Shown here in pieces: positions 1 through 5,265 of a stretch of DNA of 8,728 nt (the stretch's first letter is position 1; every line of letters starts with the position of its first letter). Location of the stretch: positions 1 to 8,728 of the forward strand of contig CAJYIG010000289.1 in assembly GCA_913774725.1 (NCBI GenBank), in the 5' to 3' direction. Position numbers and translations under genes: made by a program. The notes beneath the pieces are model-generated. The model saw only the letters and a program-made list of their open reading frames with translations, searched no databases and was not told where the DNA came from. The DNA is from an uncultured Curtobacterium sp. GTDB taxonomy: Bacteria > Actinomycetota > Actinomycetes > Actinomycetales > Microbacteriaceae.

Positions 1-879
1 CGTCGCCGAGCCGTCGCCGAGGACGCCGATGCCGTTCCCACCGCTCGTGATCGGCAGGTCCACGACCGGCGACACCTGCGTGCCACCGAGCACCGCGTCG
101 TCACCCGACGTCGTGCCACCCGCGGTCGGGGTCGCACCCGCACCGGTGCCGGCGGTCGGCGCCGTCCCCGTCGCTGAGCCGTCGCCGAGGACGCCGATGC
201 CGTTGCCGGTGACCGTCACCGGGACGGACACGACCGGGGCGACCTGCGTCCCGGACGCGATGCCGTCCGATCCGGACGTCGCCGGCTCCGCGGCCGGCGC
301 CGTGGGCGCGGGGCTGCGCGTGGCCGCGACCGGCGCGGACGCCGGAGCAGCCGATGCGTCGCCCGCGACCCCGACGGCGTTGCCGGAGACCGTCACCGGA
401 GCGGTGACGTCACCGACGACCTGCGTCCCCGACGCGACTCCGTCCGAGCCGGACGTCGTCGGCGCCGGAGCGGGAGCCGGTGCCGGGGCGGGAGCAGGTG
501 CCGGGGCGGTCGCCGCTGCGTCGCCCGCGACGCCGACCGCGTTCCCGGTCGCCTGGACCGGCGCCGTGACGACGGGTGCCACCTGGGTACCGGACGCGAT
601 GCCGTCCGATCCCGAGGTGACCGGAGCCGCCGGAGCGGGGGCCGGAGCAGGAGCAGCGACGGGCGCAGCGGCCGGGGCGGTGGAGACGGCGTCGCCGAGC
701 ACCCCGAGGGCGTTCCCGGCGGCGGACACCGGCGCGCTGATCGCCGGAGCGACCTGGGTGCCGGACAGGAGGCCGTCGTCACCGGAGGTCGTCGCAGCGT
801 TCGCCGCGCACGCCCCTCCGAGCGTCAGGCCGCCGACGAAGAGGGTGAACCAGAGCCCTCTCGAGACGTACTTGTTCAT
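1..879 (-). CDS. Cysteine-free chaplin-like repeat protein, secreted (3' end outside window)
   Basis: Read on the minus strand, 293 codons are visible from ATG at 879 to the window edge with no stop, so the C-terminus is missing. A GAGGAA ribosome binding site lies about 9 nt upstream of the ATG. Residues 1-29 form a signal peptide with a hydrophobic core at about 9-22. Five repeats follow, starting at residues 31, 88, 142, 201 and 257. Each has the pattern TSG(S/D)D, then SGTQV, then a P/V-rich strand, then GN and GV(L/A)GD. The spacing from SG to GN is 14 residues, as in Streptomyces chaplins, which are amyloid-forming hydrophobic surface proteins. Ala-Pro-rich linkers of 20-25 residues join the repeats. 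The paired cysteines of short chaplins are absent; the only cysteine is C24, in the signal peptide. No anchor motif is visible, but the C-terminus is not seen. The chaplin family call is from motif likeness alone; a surface or hydrophobin-like role is inferred. Confidence 0.8.
   Translation of the reverse strand, partial: MNKYVSRGLWFTLFVGGLTLGGACAANAATTSGDDGLLSGTQVAPAISAPVSAAGNALGVLGDAVSTAPAAAPVAAPAPAPAPAAPVTSGSDGIASGTQVAPVVTAPVQATGNAVGVAGDAAATAPAPAPAPAPAPAPAPTTSGSDGVASGTQVVGDVTAPVTVSGNAVGVAGDASAAPASAPVAATRSPAPTAPAAEPATSGSDGIASGTQVAPVVSVPVTVTGNGIGVLGDGSATGTAPTAGTGAGATPTAGGTTSGDDAVLGGTQVSPVVDLPITSGGNGIGVLGDGSAT
10..111 (-). repeat. Chaplin-like repeat 5
   Basis: Residues 257-290, the last copy in the window. 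SGTQV has become GGTQV here. The preceding linker is Gly/Thr-rich rather than Ala-Pro-rich. More copies may lie beyond the left edge. Confidence 0.75.
178..279 (-). repeat. Chaplin-like repeat 4
   Basis: Residues 201-234. This copy carries GSDGIASGTQV and GNGIGVLGDG. Confidence 0.8.
355..456 (-). repeat. Chaplin-like repeat 3
   Basis: Residues 142-175, after a linker containing eight Ala-Pro pairs. This copy carries GSDGVASGTQV and GNAVGVAGDA. Confidence 0.8.
517..618 (-). repeat. Chaplin-like repeat 2
   Basis: Residues 88-121. This copy carries GSDGIASGTQV and GNAVGVAGDA, and has the same 34-residue length as copy 1. Confidence 0.8.
688..789 (-). repeat. Chaplin-like repeat 1
   Basis: Residues 31-64 of the chaplin-like protein. 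This copy carries GDDGLLSGTQV and GNALGVLGDA. It begins directly after the predicted signal peptide. Confidence 0.8.
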
Positions 880-913
880 GGTCGTTCGTTCCTCACTGAT
901 CGAGATCTGTCGT

Positions 914-933
914 CCGACCGCGATGGCGGTCGG
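914..933. other. Perfect inverted repeat, 8-bp stem and 4-nt loop
   Basis: CCGACCGC, loop GATG, GCGGTCGG. It lies in the 92-bp gap between the two minus-strand surface-protein genes, about 35 bp upstream of the chaplin-like start. It could be part of a terminator pair with the next hairpin, or a structured leader or operator. Confidence 0.5.
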
Positions 934-936
934 GTG

Positions 937-966
937 GTGCGGGCCTGCCGTGCCGGACAGGCGCAC
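937..966 (-). terminator. Candidate hairpin terminator after the 457-aa surface gene
   Basis: GTGCG and CCTG on one side pair with CAGG and CGCAC on the other, with a 2-nt GG bulge and a 10-nt loop. On the minus strand it begins about 5 nt after the stop of the surface-protein gene. There is no T-run, which is common for actinobacterial terminators. It may only attenuate, in which case the chaplin-like gene could still be co-transcribed. Confidence 0.4.
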
Positions 967-971
967 CGATC

Positions 972-2345
972 TCAGTCAGGAGCGACGTCGTGGTCGCCGA
1001 CGACGGAGGTGGGGACCACGTCGTCGGCGAGGGTGCCGCGTGACCCCGCGGCGAGGGAGAACAGGACGCCGGACGTGCCGTCGACCCCGACGGGCGCAGC
1101 GCCGGCGGAACCGGAGGCGGAACCGCCGGTGGTCCCGGAGGTGCCCGGACCGGACGGGAGGCCCTCGTGGCCGTCACCGTCCGCCGGGACGAGCAGTGCC
1201 GCGCCGCCGACCGTCGCCGCGACCGGCGCGATCGCGGGTGCGGCAGCGACCACGGTCACGGCCCCGGCGCGATCGCTGGTCGGAGCACCGACGAGCGCGG
1301 CGGCGGCCGGCGCCGTCGTCGGCGCTCCGAGGACCACCGGAGCGTCCGTCGTCGGCGCGCCGGGGCCGGTCGTCTGCAACGGGGTGCCCACGGGCTGCTC
1401 GACCGGACCGCCCACCGGGACCGGCGTGGTCCCGGGAACGGGCAGGGCGCCTCCCGGCAGGAGGGGCGGCAGCGGGACCGGCAGGACCGGCCCGACGGGC
1501 AGTGGCAGGACCGGGAGCGCGTCCTCGACGGGCGCGACGACCTGCTCGACCGTCCCCGGCAGCACGCCGACGGTCGTCCCGACGACGTCGACCACGTCGT
1601 CGACGACACCGGTGACCGGGCGGGTGACGGTGCCGAGGGTGTCGTCGCCGAGCAGTTCCCGCGTCACCGGGAGCGCGCCGACCACCGTGTCCACGGTGCC
1701 GACGACGCCGGAGACGGGCCGTGCGTCGGTGACCGACTGCACCGTCTCGGTGACGGGCCGGACGACGCCGGTCAGGGTGTCGGTGAGCGGCCGGGAGGCA
1801 CTGCTCACCGCGCTCGTCGCACCGTCCGTCGTCGACGTGGCCGGGCTCGCGGCGGTGCCGGTCGGGACCGGTGCCGCCTGCTGCGGAGCGGGCGTCGACG
1901 TCCCGGTGTGCTGCGCCGGCGGTGCCGCCGGGACGACCGGTGCGGCCTGCTGCTCCGGCGGCGCCGCCGGACCGGGCCGCGTCGGCACCCGAGCCGGCAC
2001 CGGTGCCGGTGCAGCCGGGACCGGCGCAGCCGCTGCAGGAGCGGGGGCGGCGGGGACCGGAGCCGCGGGCACCGGAGCGGCGGCGGGCGGGGCGACGGCA
2101 CCGCGGACGGGCGCGACGGCGCTGTCGACGACCCCGCCGACGCCCTGCGTCACGCCCTGGACGGTCCCACCGACGTCCTGGACCAGCCCACCGACCAGCC
2201 CGCGCTGCTGCGGGGCACCCTCGGCTGCGGCGGCCGGACGGGCGCCGAGCAGCAGCGAGAGCAGCACGAGCGCAGCGGCGACCCCGACGCCCACCAGGGC
2301 GGTCCGGAGCAGCGCGCGCCAGGGGTCGCGCAACGGCTGGTCCAT
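972..2345 (-). CDS. Secreted low-complexity Val/Pro/Thr/Ala-rich surface protein (unknown family)
   Basis: This encodes 457 residues from ATG at 2345, with a near-ideal ribosome binding site (AGGAGGTGA, 4 nt before the ATG). Residues 1-41 are a signal peptide: a basic start (R6, R10, R14), a hydrophobic core at about 16-34 and an Ala-rich cleavage site near 41. Residues 49-85 are Gly/Val-rich with a GGLV/GGTV/GGVV pattern. Residues 86-175 are Pro-Ala-rich. Residues 185-275 hold imperfect repeats of the type RPVT-x-x-V-x-x-V, predicted to be amphipathic. Residues 276-325 are Leu/Pro/Val-rich, and 395-420 are Gly/Ser/Thr-rich. I see no Cys, Lys, Asn or Tyr in the whole protein. There is no LPxTG motif or C-terminal membrane anchor. 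The next gene downstream encodes the chaplin-like protein, so a joint role in the cell envelope is plausible. I do not recognise a named family. Confidence 0.75.
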   Translation of the reverse strand: MDQPLRDPWRALLRTALVGVGVAAALVLLSLLLGARPAAAAEGAPQQRGLVGGLVQDVGGTVQGVTQGVGGVVDSAVAPVRGAVAPPAAAPVPAAPVPAAPAPAAAAPVPAAPAPVPARVPTRPGPAAPPEQQAAPVVPAAPPAQHTGTSTPAPQQAAPVPTGTAASPATSTTDGATSAVSSASRPLTDTLTGVVRPVTETVQSVTDARPVSGVVGTVDTVVGALPVTRELLGDDTLGTVTRPVTGVVDDVVDVVGTTVGVLPGTVEQVVAPVEDALPVLPLPVGPVLPVPLPPLLPGGALPVPGTTPVPVGGPVEQPVGTPLQTTGPGAPTTDAPVVLGAPTTAPAAAALVGAPTSDRAGAVTVVAAAPAIAPVAATVGGAALLVPADGDGHEGLPSGPGTSGTTGGSASGSAGAAPVGVDGTSGVLFSLAAGSRGTLADDVVPTSVVGDHDVAPD

Positions 2346-2349
2346 GCGC

Positions 2350-2358
2350 TCACCTCCT
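2350..2358 (-). promoter_or_regulatory. Very strong ribosome binding site of the 457-aa surface gene
   Basis: The minus strand reads AGGAGGTGA, a full match to the anti-Shine-Dalgarno sequence, 4 nt before the ATG at 2345. It is the strongest such site in the window and suggests high translation of this surface protein. Confidence 0.8.
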
Positions 2359-2392
2359 GATCTCGGCTGCGCACGTAGAGTGGTTGACCGGC

Positions 2393-2421
2393 ACTGTACG
2401 CCGATCGATCCCGGACCGGAA
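2393..2421 (-). promoter_or_regulatory. Weak candidate promoter for the 457-aa surface gene
   Basis: On the minus strand, TACAGT (2398-2393) is a TANNNT -10 hexamer. TTCCGG (2421-2416) sits 17 bp upstream as a poor -35. This would give a leader of about 40 nt containing the strong ribosome binding site. The -35 overlaps the palindrome at 2419-2428. Confidence 0.3.
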
Positions 2422-2428
2422 CCGGTTC
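2419..2428. promoter_or_regulatory. Palindrome GAACCGGTTC, possible operator
   Basis: A perfect 10-bp palindrome in the 111-bp region between the divergent surface-protein and ElaA-type genes. It overlaps the candidate -35 of the surface gene and ends 28 bp before the acetyltransferase start. A regulator site is possible, but nothing identifies the regulator. Confidence 0.25.
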
Positions 2429-2456
2429 AGGAAGAAATTCTCAGGAAAGGCCGCAC

Positions 2457-2888
2457 GTGGTCTCGATCTTCTCCGCCCCGACGCGCAACCTCGACATCGT
2501 GACGCTGCACGAGATCCTGCGGCTCCGACAGGACGTGTTCGTCGTCGAGCAGGAGTGCGCCTACCCGGACATCGACGGGCGTGACCTCGAGCCGGGCACG
2601 GTGCAGTTCTGGGCCGGTCAGGGCTCGGTGGACGCGACACTCCGACTCCTCCGCGAGGACGACGGGACCGAGCGGATCGGCCGCGTCGCCACCGCCCGGC
2701 ACGCCCGGTCGCAGGGGCTCGGGGCGCAGCTCATGGAGGCGGCGATCGCCGAGTCGCGGTCGTCGTCGATCGCGATCAACGCGCAGGCGCACCTCGAGCA
2801 GTGGTACGGCCGCTTCGGCTTCGTTCGCTCCGGTGACGACTTCCTCGAGGACGCCATCCCGCACGTCCCGATGACGCGCACGCGCTAG
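2457..2888 (+). CDS. ElaA-type GNAT family N-acetyltransferase
   Basis: This encodes 143 residues from GTG at 2457, with AGGAAAGG ending 6 nt upstream. GNAT enzymes move the acetyl group of acetyl-CoA to an amine. The ElaA subfamily signature is clear: LRLRQDVFVVEQ (21-32), a Y-x-D-x-D-x-x-D cluster (36-43), the acetyl-CoA loop RVATARHARSQGLG (76-89; Q/R-x-x-G-x-G/A as R84-x-x-G87-x-G89), then WYGRFGFVRSGDDF (116-129) and the family's C-terminal IPHVPM (134-139). Length is near the usual 150. The physiological substrate of ElaA proteins is not known. It is divergent from the surface-protein gene and convergent with the Lrp gene, so it is probably transcribed alone. Confidence 0.9.
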   Translation: MVSIFSAPTRNLDIVTLHEILRLRQDVFVVEQECAYPDIDGRDLEPGTVQFWAGQGSVDATLRLLREDDGTERIGRVATARHARSQGLGAQLMEAAIAESRSSSIAINAQAHLEQWYGRFGFVRSGDDFLEDAIPHVPMTRTR

Positions 2889-2891
2889 TCA

Positions 2892-2913
2892 GGCGCTCCG
2901 CCGGTGGAGCGCC
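2892..2913. terminator. Bidirectional hairpin between convergent genes
   Basis: GGCGCTCC, loop GCCGGT, GGAGCGCC: a perfect 8-bp GC-rich stem. It starts 4 nt after the stop of the ElaA-type gene and 8 nt from the stop of the Lrp gene on the other strand. There is no T-run. The placement suits a shared terminator. Confidence 0.6.
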
Positions 2914-2920
2914 GCTCCGA

Positions 2921-3448
2921 TCAGGCGCGCCAGCGGCGGAGCTCGTCGAACGACCGCCCCTGGTTCGCCCGGTCCGCGACGAGCCGCTCGAAGACGATGT
3001 TGGTCTGCGTCGTCGCCACCGCCGGGTCCCCGCTCAACTCGTCGGCGACGAAGTCCCGCAGCTGCTCGGTGGAGGTGCACGCGATGTGCACCAGGAAGTC
3101 CTTGTCGCCGGCGAGGAACGAGACGTCCTGCACGACGGGCACCCGGAGCAGGCGCTTCGCGAAGTCGCGGAGCTCGTGCCGGGCGGCGGCGTGGACGCGG
3201 ACGGACACCATCGCCTCGATCGCGAACCCGAGCCCGGCGACGTCGACGTCAGCGCGGTAGCCGCGGATGATGCCGGCGTCCTCGAGCGCGCGCACCCGGG
3301 TCAGACAGGTCGAGGGCGCGATCCCGACCGCGGCGGCCAGCCGGTTGTTCGGGATCCGGGCGTCGGCCGCCAGGGTCCAGAGGATGCGCTCATCGACCTC
3401 GTCGAGGCGCGGCGTGCTGACGGGGCGACGGACGGTTCGGTCGGACAC
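2921..3448 (-). CDS. Lrp/AsnC family transcriptional regulator
   Basis: This encodes 175 residues from GTG at 3448. Lrp/AsnC proteins sense amino acids or related metabolites and bind DNA as dimers or octamers. Residues 15-75 form the winged helix-turn-helix: LDEVDERILWTLAADARI, then NNRLAAAVGIAPSTCLTRVRALEDAGII as the helix pair and wing. Residues 80-155 form the RAM effector-binding domain with the G-D-K-D motif (114-117), the position of the G-x-x-D ligand loop. The 14-residue N-terminal extension is polar and unremarkable. There is no Shine-Dalgarno sequence; instead TAACGT lies 7 nt before the GTG, which suggests a leaderless mRNA. The target is unknown. Lrp genes are often divergent from their target, but here the upstream neighbour runs on the same strand. 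Confidence 0.92.
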   Translation of the reverse strand: MSDRTVRRPVSTPRLDEVDERILWTLAADARIPNNRLAAAVGIAPSTCLTRVRALEDAGIIRGYRADVDVAGLGFAIEAMVSVRVHAAARHELRDFAKRLLRVPVVQDVSFLAGDKDFLVHIACTSTEQLRDFVADELSGDPAVATTQTNIVFERLVADRANQGRSFDELRRWRA

Positions 3449-3481
3449 GCCCCGAACGTTACCGCCGGACGGCGCCGGGGC
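3449..3481 (-). terminator. Nested hairpin between membrane gene and Lrp gene
   Basis: The outer stem GCCCCG/CGGGGC (3449-3454 with 3476-3481) encloses an inner stem CGCC-GGAC-GGCG (3463-3474). It lies between the membrane gene's stop and the Lrp start, so it probably ends the upstream transcript. It overlaps the candidate Lrp -10, and its outer arm touches the GTG start. Confidence 0.4.
3456..3461 (-). promoter_or_regulatory. Candidate -10 for leaderless transcription of the Lrp gene
   Basis: The minus strand reads TAACGT, then 7 nt (TCGGGGC), then the GTG start. TANNNT with a 7-nt gap puts the transcription start on the G of GTG. No convincing -35 is seen. Confidence 0.5.
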
Positions 3482-3506
3482 TCCATCGTCGCGCGCGTCG
3501 GCTGTG

Positions 3507-4022
3507 CTACATCGCGAGGGTCATCCCGACGACGGCGACCGTCATGGCGAAGACCTCGCCGCTGCGGACCGCACGACGGTCCTCGCGCGCCCACTCGTAC
3601 CGGAGCAGCCAGCCGTTGAACCCGCAGTAGCCGATCACCCCGGCGCCGAGGACCACGGAGAGCGCGATCCCGTGGCCGGCGTGTCCGTCGGTCAGACCGG
3701 TGGCGTGCCCCATCAGCAGCATGCCGGCCATCACGACCGAGGACAGTGCCCGGTGCACGTCCATCGGTTCCGCCCGGCGCCCGTCCGGCCGACGGCGCCG
3801 CAGCACGGGCAGCGGCGCCAGGAGCAGCAGGACGGCGGCCGCGAGGAGCGTCCACGAGGCACCGGCCTGCACGACGGGCAGCACCATCGCCACGAGCATC
3901 ACGGCCGCGGGGACGATCACGCCGGGGCGGGGACGGTAGCGGTCCCCCACGATGCAGCACACCGACGCGAACTGCGGCACGACGAGCATCGCGTCGGCGA
4001 CGGTCTCGTGCACGGCGGTCAT
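3507..4022 (-). CDS. Small multi-pass membrane protein, function unknown
   Basis: This encodes 171 residues from ATG at 4022. About four or five hydrophobic helices are visible (roughly 33-51, 56-74, 91-109, 118-140 and 155-171), with a basic loop RRRRPDGRR at 75-83 that by the positive-inside rule faces the cytoplasm. A His/Met-rich stretch, M-D-V-H (87-90) followed by MAGMLLMGH (98-106) and two more histidines at 114 and 117, resembles the pattern in actinobacterial DUF5134-type membrane proteins, but I cannot confirm membership. No good ribosome binding site precedes ATG 4022. An internal ATG at residue 12 is the alternative start. It lies 31 bp after the DUF5997 stop and could be co-transcribed with it. 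Confidence 0.65.
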   Translation of the reverse strand: MTAVHETVADAMLVVPQFASVCCIVGDRYRPRPGVIVPAAVMLVAMVLPVVQAGASWTLLAAAVLLLLAPLPVLRRRRPDGRRAEPMDVHRALSSVVMAGMLLMGHATGLTDGHAGHGIALSVVLGAGVIGYCGFNGWLLRYEWAREDRRAVRSGEVFAMTVAVVGMTLAM

Positions 4023-4053
4023 GGCGAGCGGCGTCCGGGGTGCTTCCGGTCGT

Positions 4054-4443
4054 TCAGTCCTGGGCGCGGGCAGCGGCCTTGTCGGCGCGCTCCTGCTTCA
4101 CACGAGCGTTCTCGGCGTGCACCTCGGCCTGGGTCGCACGCTCGCGCACCAGCCACTCCGGCATCTCCTGCAGCAGCGCCTTGATCTCGGCGGTGGTCAG
4201 GGGCTCCTCGACGCCGGCGCGCACCAACCCGGAGATCGACACGCCGAGCTTCTGGGCGACGACCGGGCGCGGGTGCGGCCCCTCGCGACGGAGTTCCTCG
4301 AGCCACGCCGGCGGCTGCGTCCGGAGCTCGTCGAAGGCGGTCCGGGTGACCGGCTCCGCGCGGAACGACTCCGGGGCTGCCGCCAGCAGGATGCCGAGCT
4401 TCTTCGCAGCCGTCTCGGGCTTCATCGTCTGTTCCTGCGCCAT
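4054..4443 (-). CDS. DUF5997 family protein
   Basis: This encodes 129 residues from ATG at 4443, matching my memory of the actinobacterial DUF5997 family in length and motifs. MKPETAAKKLGI (7-18) opens the conserved core. PPAWLEELRREGPHPRP (44-60) follows, then VVAQKLGVSISGLVRAGV (61-78), which looks like a helix-turn-helix, then EPLTTAEI (80-87) and PEWLVRERATQAEV (95-108). The last 20 residues are charged, Ala-rich and probably helical. Function is unknown in the family. It is divergent, across 33 bp, from the HTH-less LysR-like gene, a pairing I recall from other actinobacteria. There is no Shine-Dalgarno sequence; TACCCT lies exactly 7 nt before the ATG, so the mRNA is probably leaderless. 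A longer frame opens upstream, but it would cover the divergent gene and is rejected. Confidence 0.85.
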   Translation of the reverse strand: MAQEQTMKPETAAKKLGILLAAAPESFRAEPVTRTAFDELRTQPPAWLEELRREGPHPRPVVAQKLGVSISGLVRAGVEEPLTTAEIKALLQEMPEWLVRERATQAEVHAENARVKQERADKAAARAQD

Positions 4444-4450
4444 GGGTACC

Positions 4451-4456
4451 AGGGTA
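4451..4456 (-). promoter_or_regulatory. Candidate -10 for leaderless DUF5997 transcript
   Basis: The minus strand reads TACCCT, then GGTACCC (7 nt), then ATG. The predicted transcription start is the A of the start codon. Any -35 17 bp upstream would cover the start codon of the divergent gene. Confidence 0.6.
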
Positions 4457-4463
4457 CGGCCCC

Positions 4464-4469
4464 TACACT
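4464..4469 (+). promoter_or_regulatory. Candidate -10 for leaderless LysR-like transcript
   Basis: TACACT, then CGGTTGC (7 nt), then ATG at 4477. The geometry mirrors the divergent DUF5997 site, and the two hexamers are only 7 bp apart. Confidence 0.6.
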
Positions 4470-4476
4470 CGGTTGC

Positions 4477-5265
4477 ATGACCGCGGCCCTCACCATCGCC
4501 TTCGTCCCGGGGGTCTCCCCCGCGAAGTGGGTCCGGGTCTGGCGGGAACGCTTCCCGGACGCCGAGCTCGGCCTGCTGCCGATCGGTCCCACCGACGTCG
4601 ACCAGGCACTCACCGGCGAGGCGGACATGGCCTTCGCCCGGATGCCCGTCGGCGCACACCTCAACGCCATCCCGCTGTGGACCGAGACCGCCGTCGTCGC
4701 AATGCCGAAGGACGGCCCCCTCGCCTCGGCCGACGTCGTGACCGAGGCCGACCTGACGGACGTGCACGTCGTCGACGCAGGCCCGGTGCCGGAGGACGTG
4801 TCCGCCGCCCTCGACCTCGTCGAGGCGAACGTCGGCGTCGCGGTGCTCCCGCAGTCCCTCTTCCGCGCCGCCAGCCGCAAGGACCTGGTGGCGAAGCCCC
4901 TCGACGGCGCGGCGGGGACCCGGATCGCCCTCGTCTGGCGCGACGCCGACGCCTCGGACACCACCGAGGAGTTCATCGGCGTCGTGCGCGGCCGGACCGC
5001 CAACAGCTCGCGGAACGCCGCGGACCGGCCGGGAGGCACGACGAACGCCGACGACGACGGCTCGCGCGGGGCGCGCGGCGGCTCCGGCGCCGGTCGTGGC
5101 TCCGGTGGTGACGGTCGCTCCGGCGGCGGCAAGGCCACCGCGAAGCAGGCATCCGGCGGCAAGGCGGGCGGCAAGGGTGCCCGCAAGCCCCGCGGGTCCG
5201 GACGCCCCGGGACCCAGCGACTCGGCAACGGCAAGCCGAAGCGCGGCTCGAAGGGCAACCGGTGA
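4477..5265 (+). CDS. LysR-type substrate-binding domain protein without DNA-binding domain
   Basis: This encodes 262 residues from ATG at 4477. Residues 5-172 match the periplasmic-binding-like effector domain of LysR regulators: LTIAFVPGVSPAKW (5-18), a GEADMAFARMP strand (48-57), a VVAMPKDGPLA segment (73-83) and VEANVGVAVLPQS (115-127), typical of the second lobe. The N-terminal winged helix of true LysR proteins is absent, and nothing upstream could encode it in the 33-bp gap. R-G-R-T-A-N-S-S-R (171-179) is a motif I associate with this actinobacterial subfamily. Residues 180-262 are a disordered tail rich in Gly, Lys, Arg and Ser, strongly basic at the end. It shares a 33-bp divergent promoter region with DUF5997 and overlaps the next gene by 4 bp. 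The ligand is unknown. Confidence 0.87.
   Translation: MTAALTIAFVPGVSPAKWVRVWRERFPDAELGLLPIGPTDVDQALTGEADMAFARMPVGAHLNAIPLWTETAVVAMPKDGPLASADVVTEADLTDVHVVDAGPVPEDVSAALDLVEANVGVAVLPQSLFRAASRKDLVAKPLDGAAGTRIALVWRDADASDTTEEFIGVVRGRTANSSRNAADRPGGTTNADDDGSRGARGGSGAGRGSGGDGRSGGGKATAKQASGGKAGGKGARKPRGSGRPGTQRLGNGKPKRGSKGNR

Noticed and set aside
1..789. The regularly spaced repeats as a CRISPR or minisatellite
   Set aside because: The repeats are 102 bp, diverged at the DNA level and conserved as protein, so they are coding repeats.
850..879. Lipobox around C24 of the chaplin-like protein
   Set aside because: The residues before C24 (Gly-Gly-Ala) lack the hydrophobic residue of a lipobox, and an ordinary cleavage site fits better.
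29..1615. Long plus-strand open frame opposite the surface-protein genes
   Set aside because: It is antisense to the repeat proteins. Its second half is Arg-rich GC-frame noise, and no ribosome binding site precedes it.
2384..2389. TTGACC as a -35 for the ElaA-type gene
   Set aside because: No acceptable -10 lies 16-18 bp downstream.
934..2502. Plus-strand 522-codon frame, Thr/Gly/Ala-rich
   Set aside because: It is the reverse image of the 457-aa surface gene. The minus frame has a signal peptide and an ideal ribosome binding site; this one has neither.
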